A stretch of DNA of 8,062 bases from UBA7398 sp964567545 (GTDB lineage Bacteria; Actinomycetota; Actinomycetes; Nanopelagicales; Nanopelagicaceae): NCBI GenBank assembly GCA_964567545.1, contig CAZMNB010000054.1:1-8062 (forward strand), written 5' to 3'. Positions 1 to 5,137 of this stretch are shown here, piece after piece; position 1 is the stretch's first letter; each line of letters begins with the position of its first letter. The translations under genes and the position numbers were made by a program. The notes under the pieces are model-generated. The model ran no database searches and was not told the DNA's origin. It was given only the letters and a program-made list of their open reading frames with translations.

Positions 1-112
1 AGCACCAGCCGAAGTTGTTGCAGAAGCACCAGCCGAAGTTGTTGCAGAAGCACCAGCCGAAGTTGTTGCAGAAGCACCAATTGCGGAAGCAACTGAAACT
101 CCAGCGGAGTAA
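1..112 (+). CDS. rpsP: Small ribosomal subunit protein bS16, C-terminal tail (partial, 5' end outside window)
   Basis: Only the tail of the reading frame is visible (codons start at base 2, TAA at 110-112). It reads as three copies of the octapeptide APAEVVAE followed by APIAEATETPAE. No conserved S16 core lies in the window, so the identity rests on position: khpA, rimM and trmD follow directly, and in Actinobacteria rpsP is the standard gene in front of this trio. Actinobacterial S16 proteins often carry Ala/Glu/Pro-rich C-terminal extensions, which fits. The tail is low-complexity, acidic and probably disordered on the surface of the 30S subunit. The stop is two bases from the khpA start, so the genes are almost certainly cotranscribed. 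The alternative is another protein with an Ala-rich tail, which is unlikely in this context. Confidence 0.8.
   Translation, partial: APAEVVAEAPAEVVAEAPAEVVAEAPIAEATETPAE
2..79 (+). repeat. Perfect 24-bp tandem repeat inside the rpsP tail
   Basis: Three identical 24-base units lie at 2-25, 26-49 and 50-73, with a six-base partial unit at 74-79. Each unit encodes APAEVVAE in frame. Base 1 matches the last base of a preceding unit, so more copies may lie to the left of the window. The copies are identical at the nucleotide level, third positions included, which points to recent slippage or recombination rather than selection on protein alone. Confidence 0.95.
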
Positions 113-114
113 CG

Positions 115-354
115 ATGATTGACGAAGCTCTCGAACATCTCGTAAAAGGAATAGTTGATAATCCTGAAGAGGTAGTTATCACCGAAAAAGATCACCGTCG
201 CGGCACAACTCTTGAAGTTCGGGTTCACCCTGAAGATATTGGCAAGGTAATCGGTAGAAATGGTCGAACTGCAAAAGCGTTGCGCACTGTAGTTTCTGCA
301 ATTGCTGGCCGAAGCGTTCGAGTCGATCTCATCGAGGCCGACGAGGGTAGATAG
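115..354 (+). CDS. khpA: KH-domain RNA-binding protein KhpA
   Basis: This 79-residue protein is a single KH domain. The signature GxxG loop is GRNG at residues 47-50 within IGKVIGRNGRTAKALRTVV, followed by the helix that presents RNA bases. KhpA proteins are small cytoplasmic RNA chaperones or adaptors; in other bacteria KhpA pairs with KhpB (Jag) and binds many RNAs, affecting cell division and elongation. Its placement between rpsP and rimM is the conserved one in Gram-positives and Actinobacteria. The ATG is preceded by GGAG at 106-109, five bases away, inside the end of rpsP. Length matches the family (about 75-80 residues). No anomaly was seen. Confidence 0.95.
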   Translation: MIDEALEHLVKGIVDNPEEVVITEKDHRRGTTLEVRVHPEDIGKVIGRNGRTAKALRTVVSAIAGRSVRVDLIEADEGR

Positions 355-356
355 TT

Positions 357-857
357 GTGCTCCTAGTCGTCGGCCGAATTGGTCGTGCGCATGGAATCCG
401 TGGCGAAGCCACAATTGAAGTACGAACTGATGATCCCGATTCCAGGTTTGCGGTTGGCGCAATTTTGCAGACTGAACCTGCTCAAAAAGGTCCGTTAACC
501 ATCGCATCCGGTCGTGTTCATAACGGAACCCTCTTGCTTTCTTTTATCGGGGTACCCGATAGAACTGCAGTAGAGAAACTTCGCGATCTCCTACTAATTG
601 CAGATGTTGACGTTGATGCCGAGTCTGATGGTGACGATAGTTTTCATATCTCACAAATAATTGGCTGTGAAGTATTCCTAGAAAATGGAAATAGAGTTGG
701 AACAGTTACTGATGTCCTTAGCTCTTCAGCTCAAGACACTTTGGTGGTAATCGTTAATGGCACTGATAAATTGATTCCGTTTGTAGATGAAATTGTGCCA
801 GAAGTAGATATCGCAAATAAGCGAATAGTAATTACCCCTCCAGAAGGCTTATTATGA
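357..857 (+). CDS. rimM: 16S rRNA processing/ribosome maturation factor RimM
   Basis: This 166-residue protein has the RimM two-domain layout. The N-terminal beta-barrel domain opens with VVGRIGRAHGIRGEATIEVRT (residues 4-24), the family signature, and runs to about residue 85. The C-terminal PRC-barrel covers about residues 95-166, with IGCEVF and LIPFVDEIVPEVDI. RimM binds the 30S head and ribosomal protein S19 and assists maturation of the 3' domain of 16S rRNA. Translation starts at GTG (357), two bases after the khpA stop, with GAGGG at 343-347 as a plausible binding site. Its stop overlaps the trmD start in an ATGA (854-857), suggesting translational coupling. Length and motifs are ordinary. 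Confidence 0.95.
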   Translation: MLLVVGRIGRAHGIRGEATIEVRTDDPDSRFAVGAILQTEPAQKGPLTIASGRVHNGTLLLSFIGVPDRTAVEKLRDLLLIADVDVDAESDGDDSFHISQIIGCEVFLENGNRVGTVTDVLSSSAQDTLVVIVNGTDKLIPFVDEIVPEVDIANKRIVITPPEGLL

Positions 858-1537
858 AAATATCTGCAGTCACAATTTTTCCAGAGTACTTTACTCCGTT
901 GCAATTATCGTTAATTGGTAAGGCAAGCGAGGCTGGTTTAATAGATCTAGATATCTTAAACCTGCGAGATTTCACGCTAGATAATCATCACACCGTAGAT
1001 GACACCCCCTATGGCGGTGGCGCTGGAATGGTGATGCTGCCCGAAGTTTGGGGAGTGGCTATCGATTCCATTTTGGAGAGCGCTAGCGGTATAGTCGATC
1101 TAATAATCCTTACGCCTGCTGGTAAAAAATTCACCCAAGAGATGGCATCCCAGTTTTCCAAAGCTAATCATTTAATTTTTGCGTGCGGCCGTTACGAAGG
1201 TATCGATGCTCGCGTCACATCCTTTTACCAAACTCAATCTCATGTGCGAGTTCACGAAGTTTCAATCGGTGATTTTGTTTTAAATGGTGGCGAAGTTGCG
1301 GCGCTAGCGATAACAGAGGCTCTAGTTCGTTTAATCCCAGGCGTTATTGGAAATCCTGATTCACTAATAGAAGAATCACATAATCAAGTTGGTGTAGTTG
1401 AATATCCAACATTCACTAAGCCACCAGAGTGGCGTGGTTTGAAAGTACCTGAAGTTCTAATCTCAGGAAATCATGGTGCGATCGCTAAGTGGCGGGCAGA
1501 ACAGGCTCAAATTCGAAGCCAAAACGCCAAAGGTTAA
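854..1537 (+). CDS. trmD: tRNA (guanine-N1)-methyltransferase TrmD, with a Glu at the catalytic-base position
   Basis: This 227-residue SPOUT-class enzyme methylates N1 of G37 in tRNAs with a G at position 36, preventing +1 frameshifts. Family motifs are VDDTPYGGGAGM (48-59), GRYEGIDAR (112-120), IGDFVLNGGEVA (138-149, trefoil-knot AdoMet site) and a C-terminal tRNA-binding block, TFTKPPEWRGLKVPEVLISG (186-205), then NHGAIAKWR. The length is typical for Actinobacteria. Arg159 in VRLIPGV aligns with E. coli Arg154. Counting 15 residues on, without a gap, the position of E. coli Asp169 (proposed general base) is Glu174, in EESH where relatives have EDSH or EDSF. Residue 119 is Ala where Glu or Gln is usual. 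The gene overlaps rimM by four bases and uses AGAAGG (842-847) as ribosome binding site. Confidence 0.96.
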   Translation: MKISAVTIFPEYFTPLQLSLIGKASEAGLIDLDILNLRDFTLDNHHTVDDTPYGGGAGMVMLPEVWGVAIDSILESASGIVDLIILTPAGKKFTQEMASQFSKANHLIFACGRYEGIDARVTSFYQTQSHVRVHEVSIGDFVLNGGEVAALAITEALVRLIPGVIGNPDSLIEESHNQVGVVEYPTFTKPPEWRGLKVPEVLISGNHGAIAKWRAEQAQIRSQNAKG

Positions 1538-1550
1538 CTAAAGTAGCCCT

Positions 1551-1589
1551 TTAACTTACGGTACCGTAACCTACGCTAGCGTAAGTTAA
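1551..1589. promoter_or_regulatory. Nested and tandem palindromes upstream of the desaturase gene, candidate operator
   Basis: The 62-base gap holds a perfect 10-bp inverted repeat, TTAACTTACG (1551-1560) and CGTAAGTTAA (1580-1589). Between and overlapping these arms lie two further perfect palindromes: TTACGGTACCGTAA (1556-1569) and TACGCTAGCGTA (1572-1583), with centres 15 bp apart. Four TACG/CGTA half-sites therefore alternate along the DNA. Paired dyads of this kind just before a start codon are typical of TetR- or MarR-type operators, and TetR-family repressors are known to control acyl desaturases in other bacteria (for example DesT in Pseudomonas). A weak promoter, TTTAAC (1550-1555) with TACGCT (1572-1577) at 16-bp spacing, would be covered by the array. 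The regulator is not in the window. A hairpin role is possible, but there is no T-tract. Confidence 0.6.
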
Positions 1590-1590
1590 C

Positions 1591-1595
1591 GGAGG
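1591..1595 (+). promoter_or_regulatory. Ribosome binding site of the desaturase gene
   Basis: GGAGG lies four bases before the ATG at 1600. It is the strongest Shine-Dalgarno match in the window, and it fixes the start immediately after the palindrome array. Confidence 0.85.
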
Positions 1596-1599
1596 AAAA

Positions 1600-2562
1600 A
1601 TGGCCGCAATCGACCCAGCAATTCAATCGCGGCTAATTCGCGACTTAGAACCAATCGTAGGTAAAGAGTTGGATCGCCATCTTGCAGTTCAAAAAGATTG
1701 GTATCCACATGAGTATGTACCTTGGAGTGAAGGAAAGAATTTTCCGGGGCCATTAAATGGCGATGCCTGGGAAGCTAAAGATTCCAAATTGACTGCAATT
1801 GCCCAAGATTCGTTAGTTTTAAATTTATTAACCGAAGATAACTTGCCGAGTTATCACACTGAAATTGCCTTATCTATGGGGCGAGATGGCGCTTGGGGAA
1901 CCTGGATTAATCGATGGACAGCTGAAGAAAATCGCCATGGCATTGTGCTGCGCGATTATTTAATGGCAACTCGCGGGGTCGACCCAGTTGAACTTGAAGA
2001 TTTGCGAATGGCCCATATGCAGATTGGTTTTGAAACTTCATATGACAATGACATGTTACATACTGTTGCTTACGTTAGCTTTCAGGAATTGGCAACGCGA
2101 ATTTCGCACCGAAATACTGGGAAAATCTCAGATGACCCAATCTGTGAGCAAATGTTGACTCGAGTTTCTCTTGATGAGAATTTACATATGCTCTTCTATC
2201 GTAATCTTTTGGGTGCCGCACTCGATATGGAACCAAATGCTTCAATGCGGGCAATCGCAGATGTTGTAACTGATTTCAAAATGCCAGGTCACGAACTTCC
2301 GGGGTTTGGTCGAAAGTCGGTACAAATCGCCCTTGCTGGAATCTATGATCTACCGCAGCATCTAGATGATGTTATTGCGCCAGTTCTGCGCGCTTGGAAT
2401 ATTTATGAACGTAATGATCTAACTGGCGATGGTTTGAAAGCACGCGATGAGATCAGTGAATTCTTAGCAGGTGCTAAAAAAGATGCTAATCGCTTTGAGG
2501 AAAAACGCGATGCTCATTTTGAGCGGCTAATTGCTCGAGGCCAGAATCCAATCCGAATTTGA
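1600..2562 (+). CDS. Acyl-[acyl-carrier-protein] desaturase (soluble di-iron, DesA family)
   Basis: This 320-residue soluble enzyme introduces a cis double bond into acyl-ACP using O2 and ferredoxin, adjusting membrane fluidity. By comparison with the castor stearoyl-ACP desaturase, all six di-iron ligands are visible: Glu79 (LLTEDNLPSYH), Glu110 and His113 (TAEENRHG), Glu163 (SFQELATRISH), Glu193 and His196 (LDENLHM). There are no transmembrane segments or signal peptide, and the length fits the family (PF03405). Actinobacterial relatives include mycobacterial DesA1 and DesA2; the regiospecificity cannot be read from the sequence. The gene stands where rplS normally follows trmD, with its own candidate operator and a strong ribosome binding site, so it is probably a separate transcription unit. 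Base composition looks like that of its neighbours. Confidence 0.95.
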   Translation: MAAIDPAIQSRLIRDLEPIVGKELDRHLAVQKDWYPHEYVPWSEGKNFPGPLNGDAWEAKDSKLTAIAQDSLVLNLLTEDNLPSYHTEIALSMGRDGAWGTWINRWTAEENRHGIVLRDYLMATRGVDPVELEDLRMAHMQIGFETSYDNDMLHTVAYVSFQELATRISHRNTGKISDDPICEQMLTRVSLDENLHMLFYRNLLGAALDMEPNASMRAIADVVTDFKMPGHELPGFGRKSVQIALAGIYDLPQHLDDVIAPVLRAWNIYERNDLTGDGLKARDEISEFLAGAKKDANRFEEKRDAHFERLIARGQNPIRI

Positions 2563-2583
2563 GGCAGATTCTCAGTTTCACGC

Positions 2584-2655
2584 GCGGGGAATAATCCCGA
2601 CACGCCGAAGGTTGGTGTGACAGGGAGAGTACTTCTGTGGGATTGTCCGCCCCGT
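2584..2655 (+). ncRNA. Candidate structured RNA, three-way junction, upstream of the DUF4193 gene
   Basis: The sequence folds by hand into nested helices. The outer stem is CGGGG (2585-2589) with CCCCG (2650-2654), extendable by a G-U. After a small internal loop, ATAATCCC (2591-2598) pairs with GGGATTGT (2639-2646), eight pairs with one G-U. Two hairpins close the junction: CACGCC/GGTGTG (2601-2606/2614-2619, loop GAAGGTT) and ACAGGG/TTCTGT (2620-2625/2633-2638, loop AGAGTAC), adjacent with no spacer. Four G-U pairs form only if the plus strand is transcribed; the minus strand would have A-C mismatches. I could not match it to glycine, purine, THF, c-di-GMP, SRP or tRNA signatures from memory. 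It could be a cis-regulatory leader for DUF4193, a 3'-UTR element of the desaturase mRNA, or chance. No energy calculation or covariation was available. Confidence 0.45.
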
Positions 2656-2675
2656 AACCCTTTCAAGGTTAAGCA

Positions 2676-2711
2676 CTTTCAATGATGTAGGAATAGATGA
2701 AAGCGAGGTGA
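2676..2711 (+). promoter_or_regulatory. Ribosome binding site of the DUF4193 gene with an adjacent possible hairpin
   Basis: GAGGTGA (2705-2711) lies seven bases before the ATG at 2719 and is a clear ribosome binding site. Directly in front of it, CTTTCA (2676-2681) can pair with TGAAAG (2698-2703) across a 16-base loop. A second CTTTCA copy at 2660-2665 could compete for the same partner. This alternative pairing is short and may be chance. No TANNNT promoter box was found anywhere in 2563-2718, so the gene may be transcribed by read-through from the desaturase. Confidence 0.45.
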
Positions 2712-2718
2712 GAGATCC

Positions 2719-3015
2719 ATGGCGACCGATTACGACACCCCGAGAAAAACGGATGAAGAACTTCACGAAGAATCCCTTGAAGAGTTAAAAGCTCGACGCT
2801 CTGATGCCCAATCTGGCCAAGTAGATATTGATGAAGAAGAAGCAGCCGAGAATCTTGAACTTCCTGGTGCAGATTTATCTGGCGAAGAGTTAGCCGTAAG
2901 AGTTGTGCCAAAGCAAACCGATGAATTCACCTGCTCTAGATGTTTCTTAGTTCATCATCACACCCAACTTGAGCGCGGCGAGGGCGTAAAATCAATCTGT
3001 AAGGATTGCGCTTAA
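2719..3015 (+). CDS. DUF4193 family small zinc-ribbon protein
   Basis: This 98-residue protein has the full DUF4193 (PF13834) layout known almost only from Actinobacteria. It opens with MATDYDTPRKTDEELHEESL, continues through an acidic, probably flexible segment rich in Glu and Asp (about residues 13-57), then LPGADLSGEELAVRVVPKQ (48-66). It ends in a C-terminal zinc ribbon with CSRC (Cys72, Cys75) and CKDC (Cys94, Cys97) around a His-rich FLVHHHTQL stretch. Its function is unknown; the ribbon resembles those of small nucleic-acid- or RNA-polymerase-binding proteins, but that is only analogy. A Shine-Dalgarno site precedes it. Its last 24 bases overlap the convergent DUF3093 gene. Confidence 0.95.
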   Translation: MATDYDTPRKTDEELHEESLEELKARRSDAQSGQVDIDEEEAAENLELPGADLSGEELAVRVVPKQTDEFTCSRCFLVHHHTQLERGEGVKSICKDCA

Positions 3016-3453
3016 CTCTTTATATTTTTTACTTGATATTAAAATATAAGGCGTTGGATCTAAGTTATCTGAAATTTCAATCTTTATTCCAGTATTAACC
3101 CAAAATCTAAGTTCTAAATGTGCAGCTGGATCGCTATTCACTCCGCGAAGTAATCGCATTTGCGTTTTATCTAATGGTGTAACTTTTTTAATCAGAGCTC
3201 TAGAAATTTTGAAATTTCCGCTGCTAAGTTCCGCTTCCGAAACATTGGTTTCGAGCGCGCTCATGATCCAAGCCATTATTAAGATCAATATTGAAATTGA
3301 AATCGCCAATTGAGTTGCGTTATTTCCGAAAGCTGCCCAGATCGAGATCACAATTGATCCGGATATAAAGGTCATAAAAAGCCAGAGTCCAACGCTCCAG
3401 CGGATTTTTTCCCTGAAAATGAGATTGGCACCATGGGTTTTAGGAGCGCTCAT
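2992..3453 (-). CDS. DUF3093 domain-containing membrane protein
   Basis: This 153-residue protein matches the actinobacterial DUF3093 family. FREKIRWSVGLWLF opens the domain, two hydrophobic segments (about residues 18-40 and 47-65) form a membrane hairpin, and the soluble tail carries the conserved MRLLRGVNSDPAAHLELRFW block (98-117), then the DPTPYILISSKKYKELSAIL ending. Function is unknown. The gene is divergent from the thioesterase-dut operon and convergent with DUF4193, the same orientation as in mycobacteria. The start at 3453 has no Shine-Dalgarno sequence, but TACCTT (3466-3461) lies seven bases upstream, suggesting leaderless translation. The codon boundaries in the 24-base overlap with DUF4193 coincide, and the DUF4193 stop reads as a Leu codon here. 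Confidence 0.9.
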   Translation of the reverse strand: MSAPKTHGANLIFREKIRWSVGLWLFMTFISGSIVISIWAAFGNNATQLAISISILILIMAWIMSALETNVSEAELSSGNFKISRALIKKVTPLDKTQMRLLRGVNSDPAAHLELRFWVNTGIKIEISDNLDPTPYILISSKKYKELSAILTD

Positions 3454-3460
3454 GAGTAGG

Positions 3461-3466
3461 AAGGTA
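3461..3466 (-). promoter_or_regulatory. -10 box of a leaderless promoter for the DUF3093 gene
   Basis: Read on the minus strand, TACCTT ends seven bases before the ATG at 3453. A weak -35-like TAAAGA lies 17 bases upstream (3489-3484), already overlapping the -10 box of the opposite gene. The spacing would place the transcription start at or next to the start codon. Confidence 0.5.
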
Positions 3467-3480
3467 CTTGATTGCTGGAG

Positions 3481-3486
3481 TAATCT
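3481..3486 (+). promoter_or_regulatory. -10 box of a leaderless promoter for the thioesterase-dut-DUF3159 operon
   Basis: TAATCT fits the actinobacterial TANNNT -10 consensus and ends exactly six bases before the ATG at 3493. There is no Shine-Dalgarno sequence in the remaining TTAGGC. The -35 region is not recognisable. Transcription probably begins at the A of the start codon. Confidence 0.6.
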
Positions 3487-3492
3487 TTAGGC

Positions 3493-4077
3493 ATGAGTCG
3501 AGTTGCGAGCACGATTCCACCAGAAGGTGCTCAAGTTCCAGAACGCCATCCAAAAGCGCCACCCCCTGGCTCAATAATTCCGTCGCATTTCGGCCATTGT
3601 TTTGGCTGTGGTGATTTACACCCCACCGGACTTCATTTAGTTGCAACTGCCGGCGCAAAAATGGATTTAACAGCAACTTTTACGGTAACTGAAAATCATC
3701 AAGGTGCACCTGGCTTGGCACATGGCGGATTGCTCTCGTTAGCTTTTGATGAGGCGCTCGGAAAGTTAATGTGGTTGATTCGAGCTCCAGCAGTTACAGC
3801 TCGATTAGAAACTGATTTTCTTAAACCAGTTCCGATGGGAAGCATTTTGCACATCAGCGCTCGAATAACTGGACAAGTTAGTCGAAAAGTTTATGCAACA
3901 GCTGAAGGTCGGTTAAATTCACCAGATGGCCCAATTGCAGTTACTGCCGCATCGCTATATGTTGTCGTACCTATGAATCACTTTTTAAATAATGCGCCAA
4001 AGGAGTATCTAGATCACGTTGCAAAACACCCAGAGTTATTAGCTTTCGTAGATCCTGATTTTGAGATAAATCCGTGA
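3493..4077 (+). CDS. PaaI-type hotdog-fold thioesterase
   Basis: This 194-residue protein contains one hotdog domain (4HBT/PaaI type, about residues 30-160). The key block is GLAHGGLLSLAFDEALG (74-90), where HGG and the acidic pair Asp86-Glu87 on the central helix form the usual active site for acyl-CoA thioester hydrolysis. RLETDFLKPVPMGS (104-117) is the second conserved strand region. A CFGCG motif (36-40) precedes the domain, as in a subset of PaaI-like proteins. The N-terminal 30 residues are Pro-rich and probably disordered. The natural substrate cannot be predicted. It is the first gene of an operon: its TGA overlaps the dut GTG start as GTGA (4074-4077). The start is supported by the leaderless -10 box six bases upstream. 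Confidence 0.9.
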   Translation: MSRVASTIPPEGAQVPERHPKAPPPGSIIPSHFGHCFGCGDLHPTGLHLVATAGAKMDLTATFTVTENHQGAPGLAHGGLLSLAFDEALGKLMWLIRAPAVTARLETDFLKPVPMGSILHISARITGQVSRKVYATAEGRLNSPDGPIAVTAASLYVVVPMNHFLNNAPKEYLDHVAKHPELLAFVDPDFEINP

Positions 4078-4508
4078 AAGTTTTAATTACCCGGCTAGAT
4101 CGTGATTTACCACTACCAAGCTATGCAAAAGGCGGCGACGCCGGCGCAGACATTTATGCTCGGGTTGATTTTGAACTTGCTCCGGGAGCTCGCGCGTTAA
4201 TTCCAACTGGGATAGCCATCGCGCTACCTGATGGCTACGTAGCGCTAGTGCACCCACGATCTGGCTTGGCAATTAAATCTGGAATATCGATGGTTAATAC
4301 CCCCGGCACTGTTGATGCGGGATACCGCGGTGAGTTACAAGTAATTTTGATTAATCATGACTTGAATGAAACTTTTTATGGCAAACGTGGCGATCGGATA
4401 GCGCAACTCGTTATTCAAAAAGTTGAACGTGCGCAATTTGTGGAGGTCGATGGGTTACCTGGTTCTGGCCGTGGCAATGGTGGTTTTGGCTCCACGGGAA
4501 AATCTTGA
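4074..4508 (+). CDS. dut: Deoxyuridine 5'-triphosphate nucleotidohydrolase (dUTPase)
   Basis: This 144-residue trimeric dUTPase hydrolyses dUTP to dUMP and diphosphate, keeping uracil out of DNA and feeding thymidylate synthesis. All five motifs are present: GDAGADIYA (21-29), PRSGLA (61-66), VNTPGTVDAGYRGE (74-87) with catalytic Asp81 and the uracil-stacking Tyr84, GDRIAQLVI (106-114), and the C-terminal Gly-rich GSGRGNGGFGSTG (130-142) that closes over the active site. Translation begins at GTG overlapping the thioesterase stop by four bases, and the dut stop in turn overlaps the TTG start of the DUF3159 gene. Such tight packing implies coupling across all three genes. The enzyme looks complete and functional. 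Confidence 0.97.
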   Translation: MKVLITRLDRDLPLPSYAKGGDAGADIYARVDFELAPGARALIPTGIAIALPDGYVALVHPRSGLAIKSGISMVNTPGTVDAGYRGELQVILINHDLNETFYGKRGDRIAQLVIQKVERAQFVEVDGLPGSGRGNGGFGSTGKS

Positions 4509-5137
4509 GCGATAGCCACGAAGAGAAAGCGAAGATTCTCGCTGCTTTAGGTGGCGTTAAAGGGTTAATCGACTCCGGAATCCCTTCGCTAGTTTTCTTA
4601 ATTGTTTTTAATATCTCGCACAATTTAACGACCTCGGCAAGCGCTGCGCTTGCCCTTTCGGCACTGATTACCGTATTTCGACTCGCAAAACGGGAAACTA
4701 TCCAAAACGCACTCTCTGGGGTGATTGGAGTCGGGATCTGTTATTGGTTCTCGCGAAGCACTGGCAAAGCTGAAGATTTTTATTTGCCAGGGCTAATTAC
4801 AAATTTGGTTTATGGCGGCGCTTACACGCTTTCGATTTTAATTGGCTGGCCAATACTTGGAGTTGTGCTGGGTCCGATACTTGGTGAAAATTTTCTTTGG
4901 CGTAAGGATCCAAAGCGAAAGAAGATGTACGCGCAAGCTAGCTGGTTATGGGTTGGCCTATTTGTCGCTAGATTATTGGTGCAATTTCCACTTTACCTTG
5001 CTGGCAATGTCAATCTACTTGGAACCGCGCGATTGATTATGGGTTACCCACTATTTTTCGCAACCGGATGGGGAACTTGGTTAATTATTAAAAACGGTCC
5101 AAAACTTAATTCGCAACAAAGCAATCCTTTAAATTAG
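4505..5137 (+). CDS. DUF3159 family multi-pass membrane protein
   Basis: This 210-residue integral membrane protein matches DUF3159 of Actinobacteria. It has the LGGVKGLIDSGIPSLVFLIV opening (15-34) and the FRLAKRETIQNALSGVIGVG block (58-77), then hydrophobic segments around 40-57, 68-86, 92-125, 142-165 and 170-196, giving roughly five or six membrane passes. A charged loop, WRKDPKRKKMY (131-141), probably faces the cytoplasm. The function is unknown. The start is TTG at 4505, inferred because it forms a TTGA overlap with the dut stop and gives the conserved N-terminus; a weak GGGA lies upstream. Downstream it is convergent with trkA2 and overlaps it by 32 bases (5106-5137), so neither gene has room for a conventional terminator. 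Confidence 0.9.
   Translation: MSDSHEEKAKILAALGGVKGLIDSGIPSLVFLIVFNISHNLTTSASAALALSALITVFRLAKRETIQNALSGVIGVGICYWFSRSTGKAEDFYLPGLITNLVYGGAYTLSILIGWPILGVVLGPILGENFLWRKDPKRKKMYAQASWLWVGLFVARLLVQFPLYLAGNVNLLGTARLIMGYPLFFATGWGTWLIIKNGPKLNSQQSNPLN

Noticed and set aside
1..79. Short regular repeats at the left edge as a possible CRISPR array
   Set aside because: The units are contiguous with no spacers and encode an in-frame octapeptide, so this is a coding tandem repeat.
1551..1589. Inverted repeat after trmD as an intrinsic terminator
   Set aside because: The arms are AT-rich with a 19-base loop that itself contains palindromes, and a purine-rich ribosome binding site rather than a T-tract follows. 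An operator explains the nested symmetry better.
2601..2630. Glycine-riboswitch-like words GCCGAAGG and GGGAGAG in the desaturase-DUF4193 gap
   Set aside because: They occur in the reverse order to the glycine aptamer, the CTCTCAGG partner is absent, and both words fall in hairpins that do not match the aptamer fold. THF, purine and c-di-GMP aptamer cores do not match either.
2578..2911. Two minus-strand open frames of 62 and 80 codons opposite the DUF4193 start and its upstream gap
   Set aside because: They overlap the conserved DUF4193 coding sequence or the structured gap, have no recognisable domain, and no ribosome binding site or promoter was seen.
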